A DNA stretch of 64,000 nt, from contig NZ_CP156628.1 of the NCBI RefSeq assembly GCF_039852015.1, positions 372,001 through 436,000 on the forward strand. Direction: 5' to 3'. Source of the stretch: Robbsia sp. KACC 23696 (GTDB lineage: Bacteria; Pseudomonadota; Gammaproteobacteria; Burkholderiales; Burkholderiaceae). Below the pieces are notes generated by a model, which saw only the letters and a list, made by a program, of their open reading frames with translations, was not told the origin of the DNA and ran no database searches. Within the stretch, counting starts at the first letter, position 1. Every line of letters begins with the position of its first letter. Made by a program: the position numbers and the translations under genes. This document shows positions 18,679 to 26,548 of this stretch, in pieces.

Positions 18679-19235
18679 ACGATTCGAGGTGGAGGGACGT
18701 TAGCGCTTTTATCACGGCGAGATGGGTCAAGCCTTGCGGCATATTTCCGAGATAGTCGCCGGTGTCGGGTGCCGCCATTTCGGGATAAATCCCGACGCCG
18801 CGGTAGAGTGCGGCGACCACCTGATCGAGCGTCGCTGTCGTCGCGGCCGTGTCTCTGGCCTCGGATCAGCCTTCGGTGCGGATCCATTCGGGGATACGAT
18901 CCCTTTCGCGTTCCCATCGATCGCGACTCCCTCGCTGACCGTGAAGCGGGCGGCGAGTCGCGCATCGTCCTTCTGATGAACGCTCACGCCATCGCTGTGT
19001 AAAAACAGTCCCAACACCCGGCCGGCATGAAAGACGTCGTGACCGCCGATCACGGAGCCGTACGAGTTGATCTTGCCCCCGCGCCGGCTACACCGTATTT
19101 GGACGTCGAATCGAACCGTCCCTCCAAGCCTTCCACACGTCGTGCCAATTCGGCCCAGGGAAGGCGGCCCGGCGCCACCGATCGGCCGTCGCCGATGAGA
19201 CCCCATAGGCGGCCAATGGGAGAGTGCCATGCGCA
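18671..19235 (-). pseudogene. Decayed glycoside hydrolase family 15 gene
   Basis: No single intact frame exists, but three frames of the minus strand together give pieces of a GH15 (glucoamylase-like) protein. The N-terminal LPLAAYG and LIGDGRSVA lie in adjacent frames, then ELARRVEGLEG and, after another shift, ARFTVSEG. After a gap comes the intact C-terminal end with TLDQVVAALYRGVG, GDYLGNMPQGLTHLA and a stop at 18671. About 570 bp remain of a gene usually near 1.8 kb, so most of the catalytic barrel is deleted and at least two frameshifts are present. It lies between the ROK regulator and the Gfo/Idh/MocA gene and may be a lost part of the sugar locus. Confidence 0.75.
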
Positions 19236-19263
19236 TCGCGGACCGTATTGTCGGTATCGTTTC

Positions 19264-20427
19264 TCAATTCTGCGGAACCTTGTCGACGCCGGCAGCCGGA
19301 TTGTCGGCGTTCACGAGCGCCGCCGACTTCACCGCGCGCAGCGTCTGCAACTGCGCCTTCGTATCGATGCGTCGCGTTCGGGTGAAAGGTGCCAGCGGCA
19401 CCGCGGCCTTGGTTTCCAATGCCTGGACGATGCCCTCGATAACGCGGACATCGGCATAACCTTCCTCGACATCCGGTTCTGGCTGCCGGTTCTCGATAAT
19501 GCATTCGGAGAAGTATTTCAGCTCGCCACCGAAGTGATCGGTGTTCTTGAACGACTGGGTACTTTCGTCTTGACCGATCGTGACCACCTGTTCGAGTGGC
19601 TTGCCGTACGTATAGCACGGCTGCATCGCGATACTGCCATTGGTTCCGACCGCGAAAAACGACTCCAGTGCATTGGCGGCGTATGACACGACGAATTGCG
19701 CGAGACGGTCACCCGGGAAGCGCAGCGTCACGGCGACCGTATCGTCGAAGTCGCCGAAACCGGTACCCGGTCGACGCGTGCCGACGGCCGACACCACTTC
19801 AGTCGGCTCCGCGCCGAAGACATAACGTGCCGCATTGATCGTGTACGGGGCCATATCGAACAGCGGGCCCGCCACCACGCCACTATGGGCACGGTGATTT
19901 TTGGGATCGACCTTTTGCACGAACGTCGACGTGAAGAGCATGACGTCACCCAATTCGCCGGCGCGTATCCGCTCGATCGTCGATAACGTGCCCGGCTCGA
20001 AGTGCAGGCGATACGCCACCATCAACTTGGCAGAGGCCGTTTTGGCGACGTCGGCGATAGCGCGGCATTGCGCCGTCGATATTTCGAGCGGCTTCTCCGC
20101 GAGGACGTGGATACCGGCCTTCAATGCCGGGATGATGAATTCGGCATGCCGCCAGTTGGGCGTTGCCAGATAGATTGCATCGACCTTGCCGGACGTCAGT
20201 AGCTGCTCGAAGCCATCGTAGGTAAAGATGTTCTCCCGCGGCACGTCGTAGGTCTCGCCGAGCTGGCGTGCCTTCTCGATATCGCTCGTGACGAAGGCCG
20301 TGATCACCGAATTACCGGTGTGATCCACGCCGGGCATCATTGCTTCTTGCGAGATGTCGCCAAGTCCGACGATGGCATAGCGAATTTTCTTGTAGTTGGA
20401 AAGTCCGATCTTGGAAAGAATACTCAT
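19264..20427 (-). CDS. Gfo/Idh/MocA-family NAD(P)-dependent oxidoreductase
   Basis: A 387-aa sugar or cyclitol dehydrogenase-type protein. The Rossmann motif YAIVGLGDISQEAMMPG opens it, the conserved VLAEKPLEIS provides the catalytic lysine of the EKP motif, and AYRLHFEPGT plus GPLFDMAPYTINAARYVFG follow. It resembles glucose-fructose oxidoreductases, though no Tat signal is present, so it acts in the cytoplasm. AAAGGTT precedes the ATG. It may take part in metabolism of the sugar imported by the nearby symporter, but it is separated from that operon by the GH15 pseudogene. Confidence 0.88.
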   Translation of the reverse strand: MSILSKIGLSNYKKIRYAIVGLGDISQEAMMPGVDHTGNSVITAFVTSDIEKARQLGETYDVPRENIFTYDGFEQLLTSGKVDAIYLATPNWRHAEFIIPALKAGIHVLAEKPLEISTAQCRAIADVAKTASAKLMVAYRLHFEPGTLSTIERIRAGELGDVMLFTSTFVQKVDPKNHRAHSGVVAGPLFDMAPYTINAARYVFGAEPTEVVSAVGTRRPGTGFGDFDDTVAVTLRFPGDRLAQFVVSYAANALESFFAVGTNGSIAMQPCYTYGKPLEQVVTIGQDESTQSFKNTDHFGGELKYFSECIIENRQPEPDVEEGYADVRVIEGIVQALETKAAVPLAPFTRTRRIDTKAQLQTLRAVKSAALVNADNPAAGVDKVPQN

Positions 20428-20643
20428 TTTGAAATCAACCTTTCTTTAAATGGATTAGCAATCGGTCCCGTCCACGCGGGCCGATCTACCGACACGTGTG
20501 CGTCGTTTGCGAGCAACATTCAGCAACTACCGTTCCTGACGCGGGGTTTCGCCGTCGCTGAGCGAGCGGCGAAGGAGCGCCGGCCGGGCCGCGGCATCGG
20601 CACATCGATGGCCCGTCGCGACCAAACGATAAAGGGAAAGGTA

Positions 20644-20734
20644 TGCTCTGTATCTTTTGGCTTGATTAATGGAAATCCCCGACAAATACAGTGCATTAAT
20701 TAAAACGAATGTTTTGTGTGAGTGCTCTGTATTT
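20644..20734. promoter_or_regulatory. Three copies of a 12-bp motif TGCWCTGTATYT
   Basis: Copies are TGCTCTGTATCT (20644-20655, plus strand), TGCACTGTATTT (20684-20695, minus strand) and TGCTCTGTATTT (20723-20734, plus strand). Their centres are 40 and 39 bp apart. They lie in the 408-bp gap between the Gfo/Idh/MocA gene and the chemoreceptor, the last copy 101 bp before the chemoreceptor ATG. The arrangement suggests binding sites for an unidentified regulator. The rest of the gap (20428-20643) shows nothing else clear. Confidence 0.55.
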
Positions 20735-20739
20735 ATCGC

Positions 20740-20766
20740 TAAAGTCAGGTGCGTATCATGTCGTTA
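20740..20766 (+). promoter_or_regulatory. Weak sigma-28 (FliA)-like promoter candidate
   Basis: TAAA (20740-20743) and GTCGTTA (20760-20766) resemble the flagellar/chemotaxis sigma-28 elements TAAA and GCCGATA with a 16-bp spacer (15 is usual) and two -10 mismatches. It is 70 bp before a chemoreceptor gene, which is the expected kind of target, but the match is poor. Confidence 0.25.
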
Positions 20767-20835
20767 GAGCGAGAGATGTCACGGCAACCTATGCCCTGGC
20801 CACTTTGCTGACTGTCGTCTTACACGAGCGCTGAG

Positions 20836-22458
20836 ATGAAAATCGCCTACAAATTTGCCCTTGGATTTGGACTCGTTCTGGTACTCCTTACCGGGATTGC
20901 CGTGACAAGTTTTTCCGGCATCCAATTGTTGCAACAGAAAGTCCTGGAAATTACGCAGATCAATAACAAGGAGAAGCAAGCGGCATTGGATTTGCGCAGC
21001 GCGGTACTGGACGTGACGATCGCGCTGCGGAATGTTGTCCTGTTCGATGCAGCCGACGATAAGCGTGTCGAAATCGAGCGGATGCACACGCAATTGGAAA
21101 AGTACCGGCAGATCTACGACAATTTGAACCAGCTCTTCCAACGCTACGGCGCAACGCCGGACGAAAGACAGGCCTTCAACGTGCTGCGCCGCAACGAGAC
21201 CGAGGCATTGCCGCTGCTTCAAATCGCCAGCAAATTGGGCGAGCGCGGTGATACCCGTGGTGCCGTTTCTTTATTGAGCGGTGAGCTGCGCGACAAGCAA
21301 CGTGCATGGACAGCGAACCTGGCGGCGCTCGCCGATATCGAGTCGAAGCAGAATGCGGCCGTGTCCGATGAGGCGAATCGATCAGCGGCAATGCTAAAAG
21401 ACGTGATTGTGATTGTCGGCGGCATTGCGGTCTTGCTCGGTATCTCGGCCTCGGTAATCACGTCGCGCAGCCTAATTCGTCAACTGGGCGGCGAGCCTGC
21501 AGCGGCCGTGGATCTCGCGCGTGCCATCGCCGCCGGCGATTTATCGCAAAGAATCGCCCTCGACGGGAAGGACGACGGCAGCTTGATGGCGTCGCTCGAA
21601 CGGATGCGGAAACAGTTGAACGAGATCGTGCGTGACATCCAGCACTCAGGTGAAACGATCAATGCGGCTTCGAGCGAAATTGCGCAGGGCTCGACCGACC
21701 TCGCGCAGCGTACCGAAGAGCAGGCTGCCTCGCTTGAAGAGACGGCAGCTAGCATGAATCAAATCGCCATGACGGCACGACAGAACGCGGAGAACGCCGA
21801 CCACGGTAATGCGGTTGCATCCGGCGTCTCAAAAACAGCCCGTGAAAATGGACAAATCGTGGCGCAGGTGGTCGATACGATGCAAGGCATCACCGCAAGC
21901 TCGGCAAAGATGGTTCAGATCATCGCCGTCATCGAGAGCATTGCCTTCCAAACCAATATTCTCGCGCTGAATGCGGCGGTCGAAGCGGCGCGAGCCGGCG
22001 AGCAAGGGCGAGGCTTTGCGGTGGTGGCGTCGGAAGTCAGGGCACTCGCGCAGCGAAGCGCGTCTGCCTCCAAGGAAATCAAGGGTTTGATCGACGAGTC
22101 GGCTCAGCGGGTATCGTCGGGCGCCGAGCTGGTCGCACGGGCCGGTGTGAGCATGGACTCGTTATTGACGTCGGTCGACAATCTTGTTGTCATCATGCGG
22201 GAGGTGACGACTGGCTCGATCGAGCAAAGCACAGGTGCGGAGCAGATCAATCTCGCTTTGTCACAGATGGACGCGGTCACGCAGCAGAATGCCGCGCTCG
22301 TCGAACAGACCTCGGCTGCGGCGCAAGCTTTGGCAGAAAGCAGTCACGCCATGCGCGAGGCGGTCTCTGTTTTCGTGTTGGATGCCAAACCGCAAGAACG
22401 TCGCGCTGTCGGGACGTCCTGGGCGACGGGTCATGGCGTACGTGCGGCACTCGCGTGA
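20836..22458 (+). CDS. Methyl-accepting chemotaxis protein
   Basis: A 540-aa chemoreceptor. An N-terminal membrane helix (about residues 5-27) is followed by a four-helix-bundle-type periplasmic ligand domain (to about 185), a second membrane helix [19 protein letters not shown], a HAMP domain and a long coiled-coil signalling domain. The hairpin tip that contacts CheA/CheW is intact: [20 protein letters not shown] then [33 protein letters not shown] marks a methylation helix. There is no CheR-tethering NWETF-like C-terminus. The ligand is unknown. It is a single gene behind an unusual repeat-bearing promoter region. Confidence 0.93.
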   Translation: MKIAYKFALGFGLVLVLLTGIAVTSFSGIQLLQQKVLEITQINNKEKQAALDLRSAVLDVTIALRNVVLFDAADDKRVEIERMHTQLEKYRQIYDNLNQLFQRYGATPDERQAFNVLRRNETEALPLLQIASKLGERGDTRGAVSLLSGELRDKQRAWTANLAALADIESKQNAAVSDEANRSAAMLKDVIVIVGGIAVLLGISASVITSRSLIRQLGGEPAAAVDLARAIAAGDLSQRIALDGKDDGSLMASLERMRKQLNEIVRDIQHSGETINAASSEIAQGSTDLAQRTEEQAASLEETAASMNQIAMTARQNAENADHGNAVASGVSKTARENGQIVAQVVDTMQGITASSAKMVQIIAVIESIAFQTNILALNAAVEAARAGEQGRGFAVVASEVRALAQRSASASKEIKGLIDESAQRVSSGAELVARAGVSMDSLLTSVDNLVVIMREVTTGSIEQSTGAEQINLALSQMDAVTQQNAALVEQTSAAAQALAESSHAMREAVSVFVLDAKPQERRAVGTSWATGHGVRAALA

Positions 22459-22474
22459 TCGGTCGGAGCGATGC

Positions 22475-22501
22475 GCGCGCGTCTCAGGACCAAACGCGCG
22501 C
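22475..22501. repeat. GC stem-loop between converging genes
   Basis: GCGCGCGT (22475-22482) and ACGCGCGC (22494-22501) can pair around an 11-nt loop just after the chemoreceptor stop and over the end of the converging hypothetical gene. No U-tract follows on either strand, so termination is only possible. Confidence 0.3.
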
Positions 22502-23203
22502 CTTGCAAATGACGAACGTCCACATGCCAACTGTCGACGCGCTCCGGGTTGCCGCGGTTTTTGCGGTCGAGGCGGCGCGACTGGCCCGGGACAAGTTAAT
22601 CGACGCGCGCAATTCCTTGGAGCGCGCGATCAGTTCTCGGGACGACGCGACAATTTCGTGCGAGCGTGCAATCTCATTTTCGATCGCACTATGAATGTGA
22701 GGGGGCTTCATTCGCAGCCATTGCGCATTTTGCCCGAGCGGACAGGGGACGCCCGTTGGAGTGACCGCGGCGCCGCTCAGTGTCGTGTTGGTCTCCGAGC
22801 TAATGCGCCGAAGCCGAGACACCGTTCCGGGATTTGGGTCGTTCCGCTGCAGGGCTGGCCAGTCTCGTATTCTTTCGTATCGATCGTCGTTCATCGCCTC
22901 TGCGGTCTCGCAATAAAGGCGATGGGACAATGCACTATCGGGCGTGATATTACATTCACCTTTCGATTTGTGTGCAATAAAACACGGCCTGCTTTCCGTC
23001 ATGTCGGCTGCGTTCCAGAGATCTTCCATTCTCTGGCGGACCAATTGCCCCCCCACGCGAAGAAAAAATGCCAGTTCCGCTGAGCTGATATCGTTATAAC
23101 GATGCGACAGATGCTCGGCAAACCGTATTGCAACGTGATCGACCGGCTCGCAGCTCGACAGTGAGTAGACAGAAAACAGCTTGAGAATAGCGTCGCTTCT
23201 CAT
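22484..23203 (-). CDS. Hypothetical protein of unknown family
   Basis: A 239-aa frame; I do not recognise a family. ATG 23203 is chosen over 23251 because GGGAAG lies 8-13 nt before it. The N-terminal 100 residues look like a folded helical protein (ILKLFSVYSLSSCEP, FAEHLSHRYNDISS, FFLRVGGQLVRQRM). The last 60 residues are a charged helix rich in Ala, Ser, Arg and Glu (ENEIARSHEIVASSRELIAR) that could form a coiled coil. Base composition is lower in G+C than its neighbours and A+T-rich DNA lies upstream, which may indicate transfer. Confidence 0.5.
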   Translation of the reverse strand: MRSDAILKLFSVYSLSSCEPVDHVAIRFAEHLSHRYNDISSAELAFFLRVGGQLVRQRMEDLWNAADMTESRPCFIAHKSKGECNITPDSALSHRLYCETAEAMNDDRYERIRDWPALQRNDPNPGTVSRLRRISSETNTTLSGAAVTPTGVPCPLGQNAQWLRMKPPHIHSAIENEIARSHEIVASSRELIARSKELRASINLSRASRAASTAKTAATRSASTVGMWTFVICKARVWS

Positions 23204-23929
23204 CTCATCTTCTTCCCGCAGGTAGGTGCGTTCATGGGCATCCCACGACAATTACGGGGCGGCCGGTCTGGGTTCCGCGTTTGCGGTACGCGATTGTATA
23301 ACGAGAAAAAGCGCACGGCCAAACATTGAACGTCGCTTAAGACATATTGTCTTTCGTTATTCGGTAGTGCCCGCCATTCTAACGAGAGATCTTCGCTGAC
23401 GGCAAATGCCGTTTGCTACGAAAAGCGCGAAACCGCAGATGTCCCCTTTGGGAATACTGTTTCTTCTGCTTGTGTGGATTTCCGGTCCCGGACAGCAACG
23501 TGGTCGTCGTCGGAATAAGGCGACGAGGCCGATCGTGTCGACGCCATGACTACATGGCATGTATTTTGTAAACCCGTATATTATTTTCATCTTCAAATAT
23601 GCCGGGGTTACGGGATTGGTGTGCATGGCGTAAAAAGCTTAGCCTAAAAACGAATAGGCCCGCAGCCAGAAGTTTGAATGGTTCGGAGTGCAGTGTAATT
23701 CACGTCTTTTCAGCCTGTGGAGGCATGGTTCCACGAGCCGATAGTGCTTGCCTTGGAGCGAAAGCATGGCGCTGCGCGACGCCCCGACACGCGCCATCGG
23801 AAAATGCGATGCACGTCATCTCGAAATAGTTTTTTTGCTTCTATCCCGCCGCGCGTACATTGCTCGACGAGGTGTGTCAGATCCGAGAGCATTTCCCGCA
23901 ACGCCATTCAACCGCAGCCGATTTCAACC
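23204..23929. other. A+T-richer gap of 726 bp without a supported gene
   Basis: This is the longest gene-free stretch of the window. The short open frames in it have no family resemblance. G+C is visibly lower around 23270-23360 and 23550-23620. No transposase remnant, tRNA-like fold or terminal repeat was recognised. It must hold the promoters of the flanking genes. Confidence 0.5.
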
Positions 23930-24370
23930 ATGAACCAACCGACGCATACCCGTATCCGCATGTTCAACACCAAGGATACCTACCCCAATCAAACGCTCGA
24001 CAACGACCTGTGCCAAGCGGTACGCGCCGGCAATACCGTCTATGTCCGAGGGCAGATTGGAACGGATTTCGAGGGTCGCCTGGTTGGCTTGGGCGATCCG
24101 CGCGCGCAGGCGGAGCAGGCAATGAAGAACGTCAAACAGCTCCTCGCCGAAGCAGGCAGCGACCTGAGTCATATCGTTAAAACGACAACCTACTTGACGG
24201 ACGTGCGCTATCGCGAACCGGTGTATAGGGAGGTGGGCGCCTGGCTCAAGGGGGTGTACCCGATCTCGACGGGACTTGTGGTCGTAGCCTTAGGCCAGCC
24301 GGAGTGGTTGATGGAGATCGATGTCATCGCGGTGATTCCCGAGGGCTGGTCGGCCGCCGGGGCGGTGTGA
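23930..24370 (+). CDS. RidA family protein (YjgF/YER057c/UK114)
   Basis: A 146-aa RidA-like protein. Conserved elements are NQTLDNDLCQAVRAGNTVYVRGQIG, AEQAMKNVKQLLAEAGSDLSHIVKTTTYL and YREVGAWLKGVYPISTGLVV. The usual RidA catalytic Arg region before the C-terminus is replaced by PEWLMEIDVIAVIP, so it is a divergent subgroup whose deaminase activity is not assured. Start ATG 23930 has a poor ribosome site; ATG 23960 is an alternative. It converges on the class II aldolase gene 38 bp away. Confidence 0.85.
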   Translation: MNQPTHTRIRMFNTKDTYPNQTLDNDLCQAVRAGNTVYVRGQIGTDFEGRLVGLGDPRAQAEQAMKNVKQLLAEAGSDLSHIVKTTTYLTDVRYREPVYREVGAWLKGVYPISTGLVVVALGQPEWLMEIDVIAVIPEGWSAAGAV

Positions 24371-24408
24371 GTCGTCGATGACGGGTGCGTGGCGATTGTT
24401 GCGGCGCA

Positions 24409-25134
24409 TCAATCGGCGTAGGAAGGATCTTCTTTGTCCAAGATCCGTTTCATTTCGTCAAAATGGGCGATGGAGAAATCGCGAATACCTTCCCAGTCGC
24501 GCGCGGTCTTTTCGGCGACGTCATCGGCAAGCACCTTCAAGGGCTGGCCGGTCGCGTAGGCGATGCTGAGGATCTGGCAGGCACGTTCGAGCGTGTACAT
24601 ATCGTCGAACGCCTCGCCGATCGTCGCCGAGGTGATCATGACGCCATGATTGCCCATCATCAACCGGGAATGCGTGCCGAGTGCCGCGACCAGGCGCGCG
24701 CCTTCTTCAGCCGTATCCGCCATGCCGCCGAAAGCCTGATCGTAAGCCAGTCGCTTGAAATACCGCGCCGTGTTCTGCTCTATCGGCCTAATCTCCGGAT
24801 CCGCGAGACAGGCGATTGCCGTGGCATAGACCGGATGCAGGTGGAACGCGACGCGGATATGCGGTGCGTGCCGATGAATCTGACCGTGTATGGCCCACGC
24901 CGTCGGGTCGACGTCCGTGCGTCCGGCTAGATCCTCACCGTCATCGGCGTCGAGCAGCAACAGGTCGCTGGCACGGATGCGGGAAAAGTGCATCCATTTG
25001 GGGTTCATCAGGAATCGCCGACCATCCGCCGATACGGCGACGCTGAAATGATTTGCAACGGCCTCGTGCATGCCGAGTTTCGCGAAGCAGCGGAAGGCGG
25101 CTGCGAGGTCTATGCGGAGTTGACGCTCATCCAT
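24409..25134 (-). CDS. Class II aldolase/adducin-domain protein
   Basis: A 241-aa protein of the fuculose-aldolase/adducin family. AVANHFSVAVSADGRRFLMNP is the substrate-phosphate region, HLHPVYATAIACL gives the zinc-binding HxH, and MMGNHGVMITSATIGEAFDDMYTLERAC holds the third histidine. Members without a phosphate-binding loop are common and of unknown specificity; this one resembles the hypothetical 'class II aldolase/adducin' group near amino-acid or sugar-acid catabolism. It converges on the RidA gene. Confidence 0.85.
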   Translation of the reverse strand: MDERQLRIDLAAAFRCFAKLGMHEAVANHFSVAVSADGRRFLMNPKWMHFSRIRASDLLLLDADDGEDLAGRTDVDPTAWAIHGQIHRHAPHIRVAFHLHPVYATAIACLADPEIRPIEQNTARYFKRLAYDQAFGGMADTAEEGARLVAALGTHSRLMMGNHGVMITSATIGEAFDDMYTLERACQILSIAYATGQPLKVLADDVAEKTARDWEGIRDFSIAHFDEMKRILDKEDPSYAD

Positions 25135-25569
25135 GTTTCCAACCTTGGTGACGGGGGGCAGTGCACTCTAGCAAGCCAAATTAGATGACAAGATCGTGTT
25201 TTCCCACGCATCGAATAGGAATTTGCGATTTACACCGATAGGAGGAGCGTCGCGTGCGGTAACGCGTCATATGACAGCCCGAGATGGCGTATATCGCAGC
25301 ACGCGATTCGGGCGGTTTCGACGGCACTGGGAAGGGCGCGTTGGTCCCTAGCCTAAGCAAATGCAAATCGAATCATTTAAACACTCTGCTTAAGTCAGAT
25401 TTATCTATTGCGGATTTGCAACGTCGGTCCGCCTCAGTAGTAAAAAACCCCTTACGGCATTAGACAAATCTTTCGCTTGGTAGCAACATCCGCTAGGATT
25501 TTAGTGACAGCGGCGGTTGATGCTGTAGGCGATGTGGCGAGTCAGGTAGAGTTTGCAGGTTGAGCGATC
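25135..25569. other. Non-coding gap of 435 bp
   Basis: No supported gene lies between the class II aldolase start and the hypothetical gene at 25570. It is A+T-richer around 25360-25500 and contains several GATTTGC-like words (near 25227 and 25414) without clear symmetry. Promoters of both flanking genes are expected here. Confidence 0.4.
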
Positions 25570-26010
25570 ATGCAGAGTGCAACAATCCTTGAGATGTTGA
25601 GATCGGAAGCCAGTGCGGGGCGTGCGCCCAGCGGCAGTGATGCGCTTGCGCATCTGGTGCATTGGCTCGCGGCCCACGCGGAGCGACTTGGTGAAGATGA
25701 CGTTCGCAGTTTGCTGACCGTCGGACTGTCGCTTTACAACACCGAGTTGGAAAAGAGCTGGAACATCGATTTCGAGAGCGTCGTGTACGCGTCCAGTCTA
25801 GCGCCTCCACAGCATGCGGCCGGCCCGAAAGAGGGCGCTTCAGGCGCACCGGAGACGGCACACGCCGATCACGCCCGGCTTCGTGCCGAAGCGGCGATCG
25901 CCGCGCTTGTCGAGATGCGTCGGCCCGGTACCCCCGGTGCGCTGTCCGATGCCAAGCATGGCCGGCGATGGACCGACTCGCCGGAATGGGCGCTCACTTA
26001 TCGCGGTTAG
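25570..26010 (+). CDS. Hypothetical protein upstream of the exopolysaccharide exporter
   Basis: A 146-aa protein with no family I can name. The first 75 residues are helical (ALAHLVHWLAAHAERLGEDD, VRSLLTVGLSLYNTELEK). A Pro/Ala/Gly-rich linker follows, then a short C-terminal helix RLRAEAAIAALVEMRRPG. Codon use matches real genes of the window (G/C third positions), which supports it as coding. It is separated from the exporter by 538 bp, so it is not clearly in the same operon. Confidence 0.55.
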   Translation: MQSATILEMLRSEASAGRAPSGSDALAHLVHWLAAHAERLGEDDVRSLLTVGLSLYNTELEKSWNIDFESVVYASSLAPPQHAAGPKEGASGAPETAHADHARLRAEAAIAALVEMRRPGTPGALSDAKHGRRWTDSPEWALTYRG

Positions 26011-26548
26011 TCCGCATGCATCGGGAGCCGGTGCGCCCGTTCCGGCATATCCGAGCGCAATAGCCGGTATCCCCTCTCAGCCGCGTGAATTGCTGCGATG
26101 CAGCATATCGCGTCAAGCGATCGTCATCCGCGGCGGTCGTTAGCGGCCCCCGCATCTCCCTTCGCCATTCATCTCACGAAGCGCCATAGCAACGGCCCGT
26201 TCGCGTTCTTAGCGTTTGCGTCGTGTCAATGTCGTGAAATGGACATCGATTGCTTCTGCAATAGAAGCGACCGCCGACATTCTACCCTCCTAACCGCGGC
26301 GTTGGCATCGATCATCCTTTTCTTTTTCATTGATCTCCGTCATGAAAAATGATGAGACACGTCTACGATCGTGCAGGGCAAAATAGAAACTTCGTCATAC
26401 TGACGTATTATCTAACGATGTCAGCGCCGACGTGATGCCTCCGACTGGAGGCCATTCCCGGATGATGGCGGCCAAGTGAAATCCATTTCGGGAATCAGAC
26501 GAATGGTTAGGGAATGAGCGTAATGTTGAGATTCAAGAGCCGTTGCAT
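26011..26548. other. Long leader/intergenic region before the SLBB exporter
   Basis: A 538-bp gap. No supported gene: a possible 84-codon frame (26098-26352) has no resemblance to known proteins. Within it CGTCA-TAC-TGACG (26393-26405) abuts TATTAT (26406-26411), a promoter-like pair described separately. Confidence 0.4.
26393..26411 (+). promoter_or_regulatory. Inverted repeat next to a TATTAT -10-like box
   Basis: CGTCA (26393-26397) and TGACG (26401-26405) form a perfect 5-3-5 palindrome directly followed by TATTAT (26406-26411). This is about 140 bp before the exporter start. It could be an operator covering the -10 spacer; no regulator is assigned. Confidence 0.35.

Noticed and set aside
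18727-19236. 170-codon frame taken as a separate hypothetical gene
   Set aside because: Its pieces align in register with GH15 only when combined with the other two frames, so it is part of the pseudogene.
23357-23626. 89-codon minus-strand frame in the A+T-rich gap
   Set aside because: Sequence is Arg/Cys-rich and low in similarity to anything; no start signal. Typical of a random open frame.
24987-25046. Frames antisense to the class II aldolase
   Set aside because: Shadow frames; the aldolase has clear family motifs throughout.
26098-26352. 84-codon plus-strand frame before the exporter, with a hydrophobic C-terminus
   Set aside because: No ribosome site, no family resemblance and non-coding-like composition; it probably arises by chance in the long leader.
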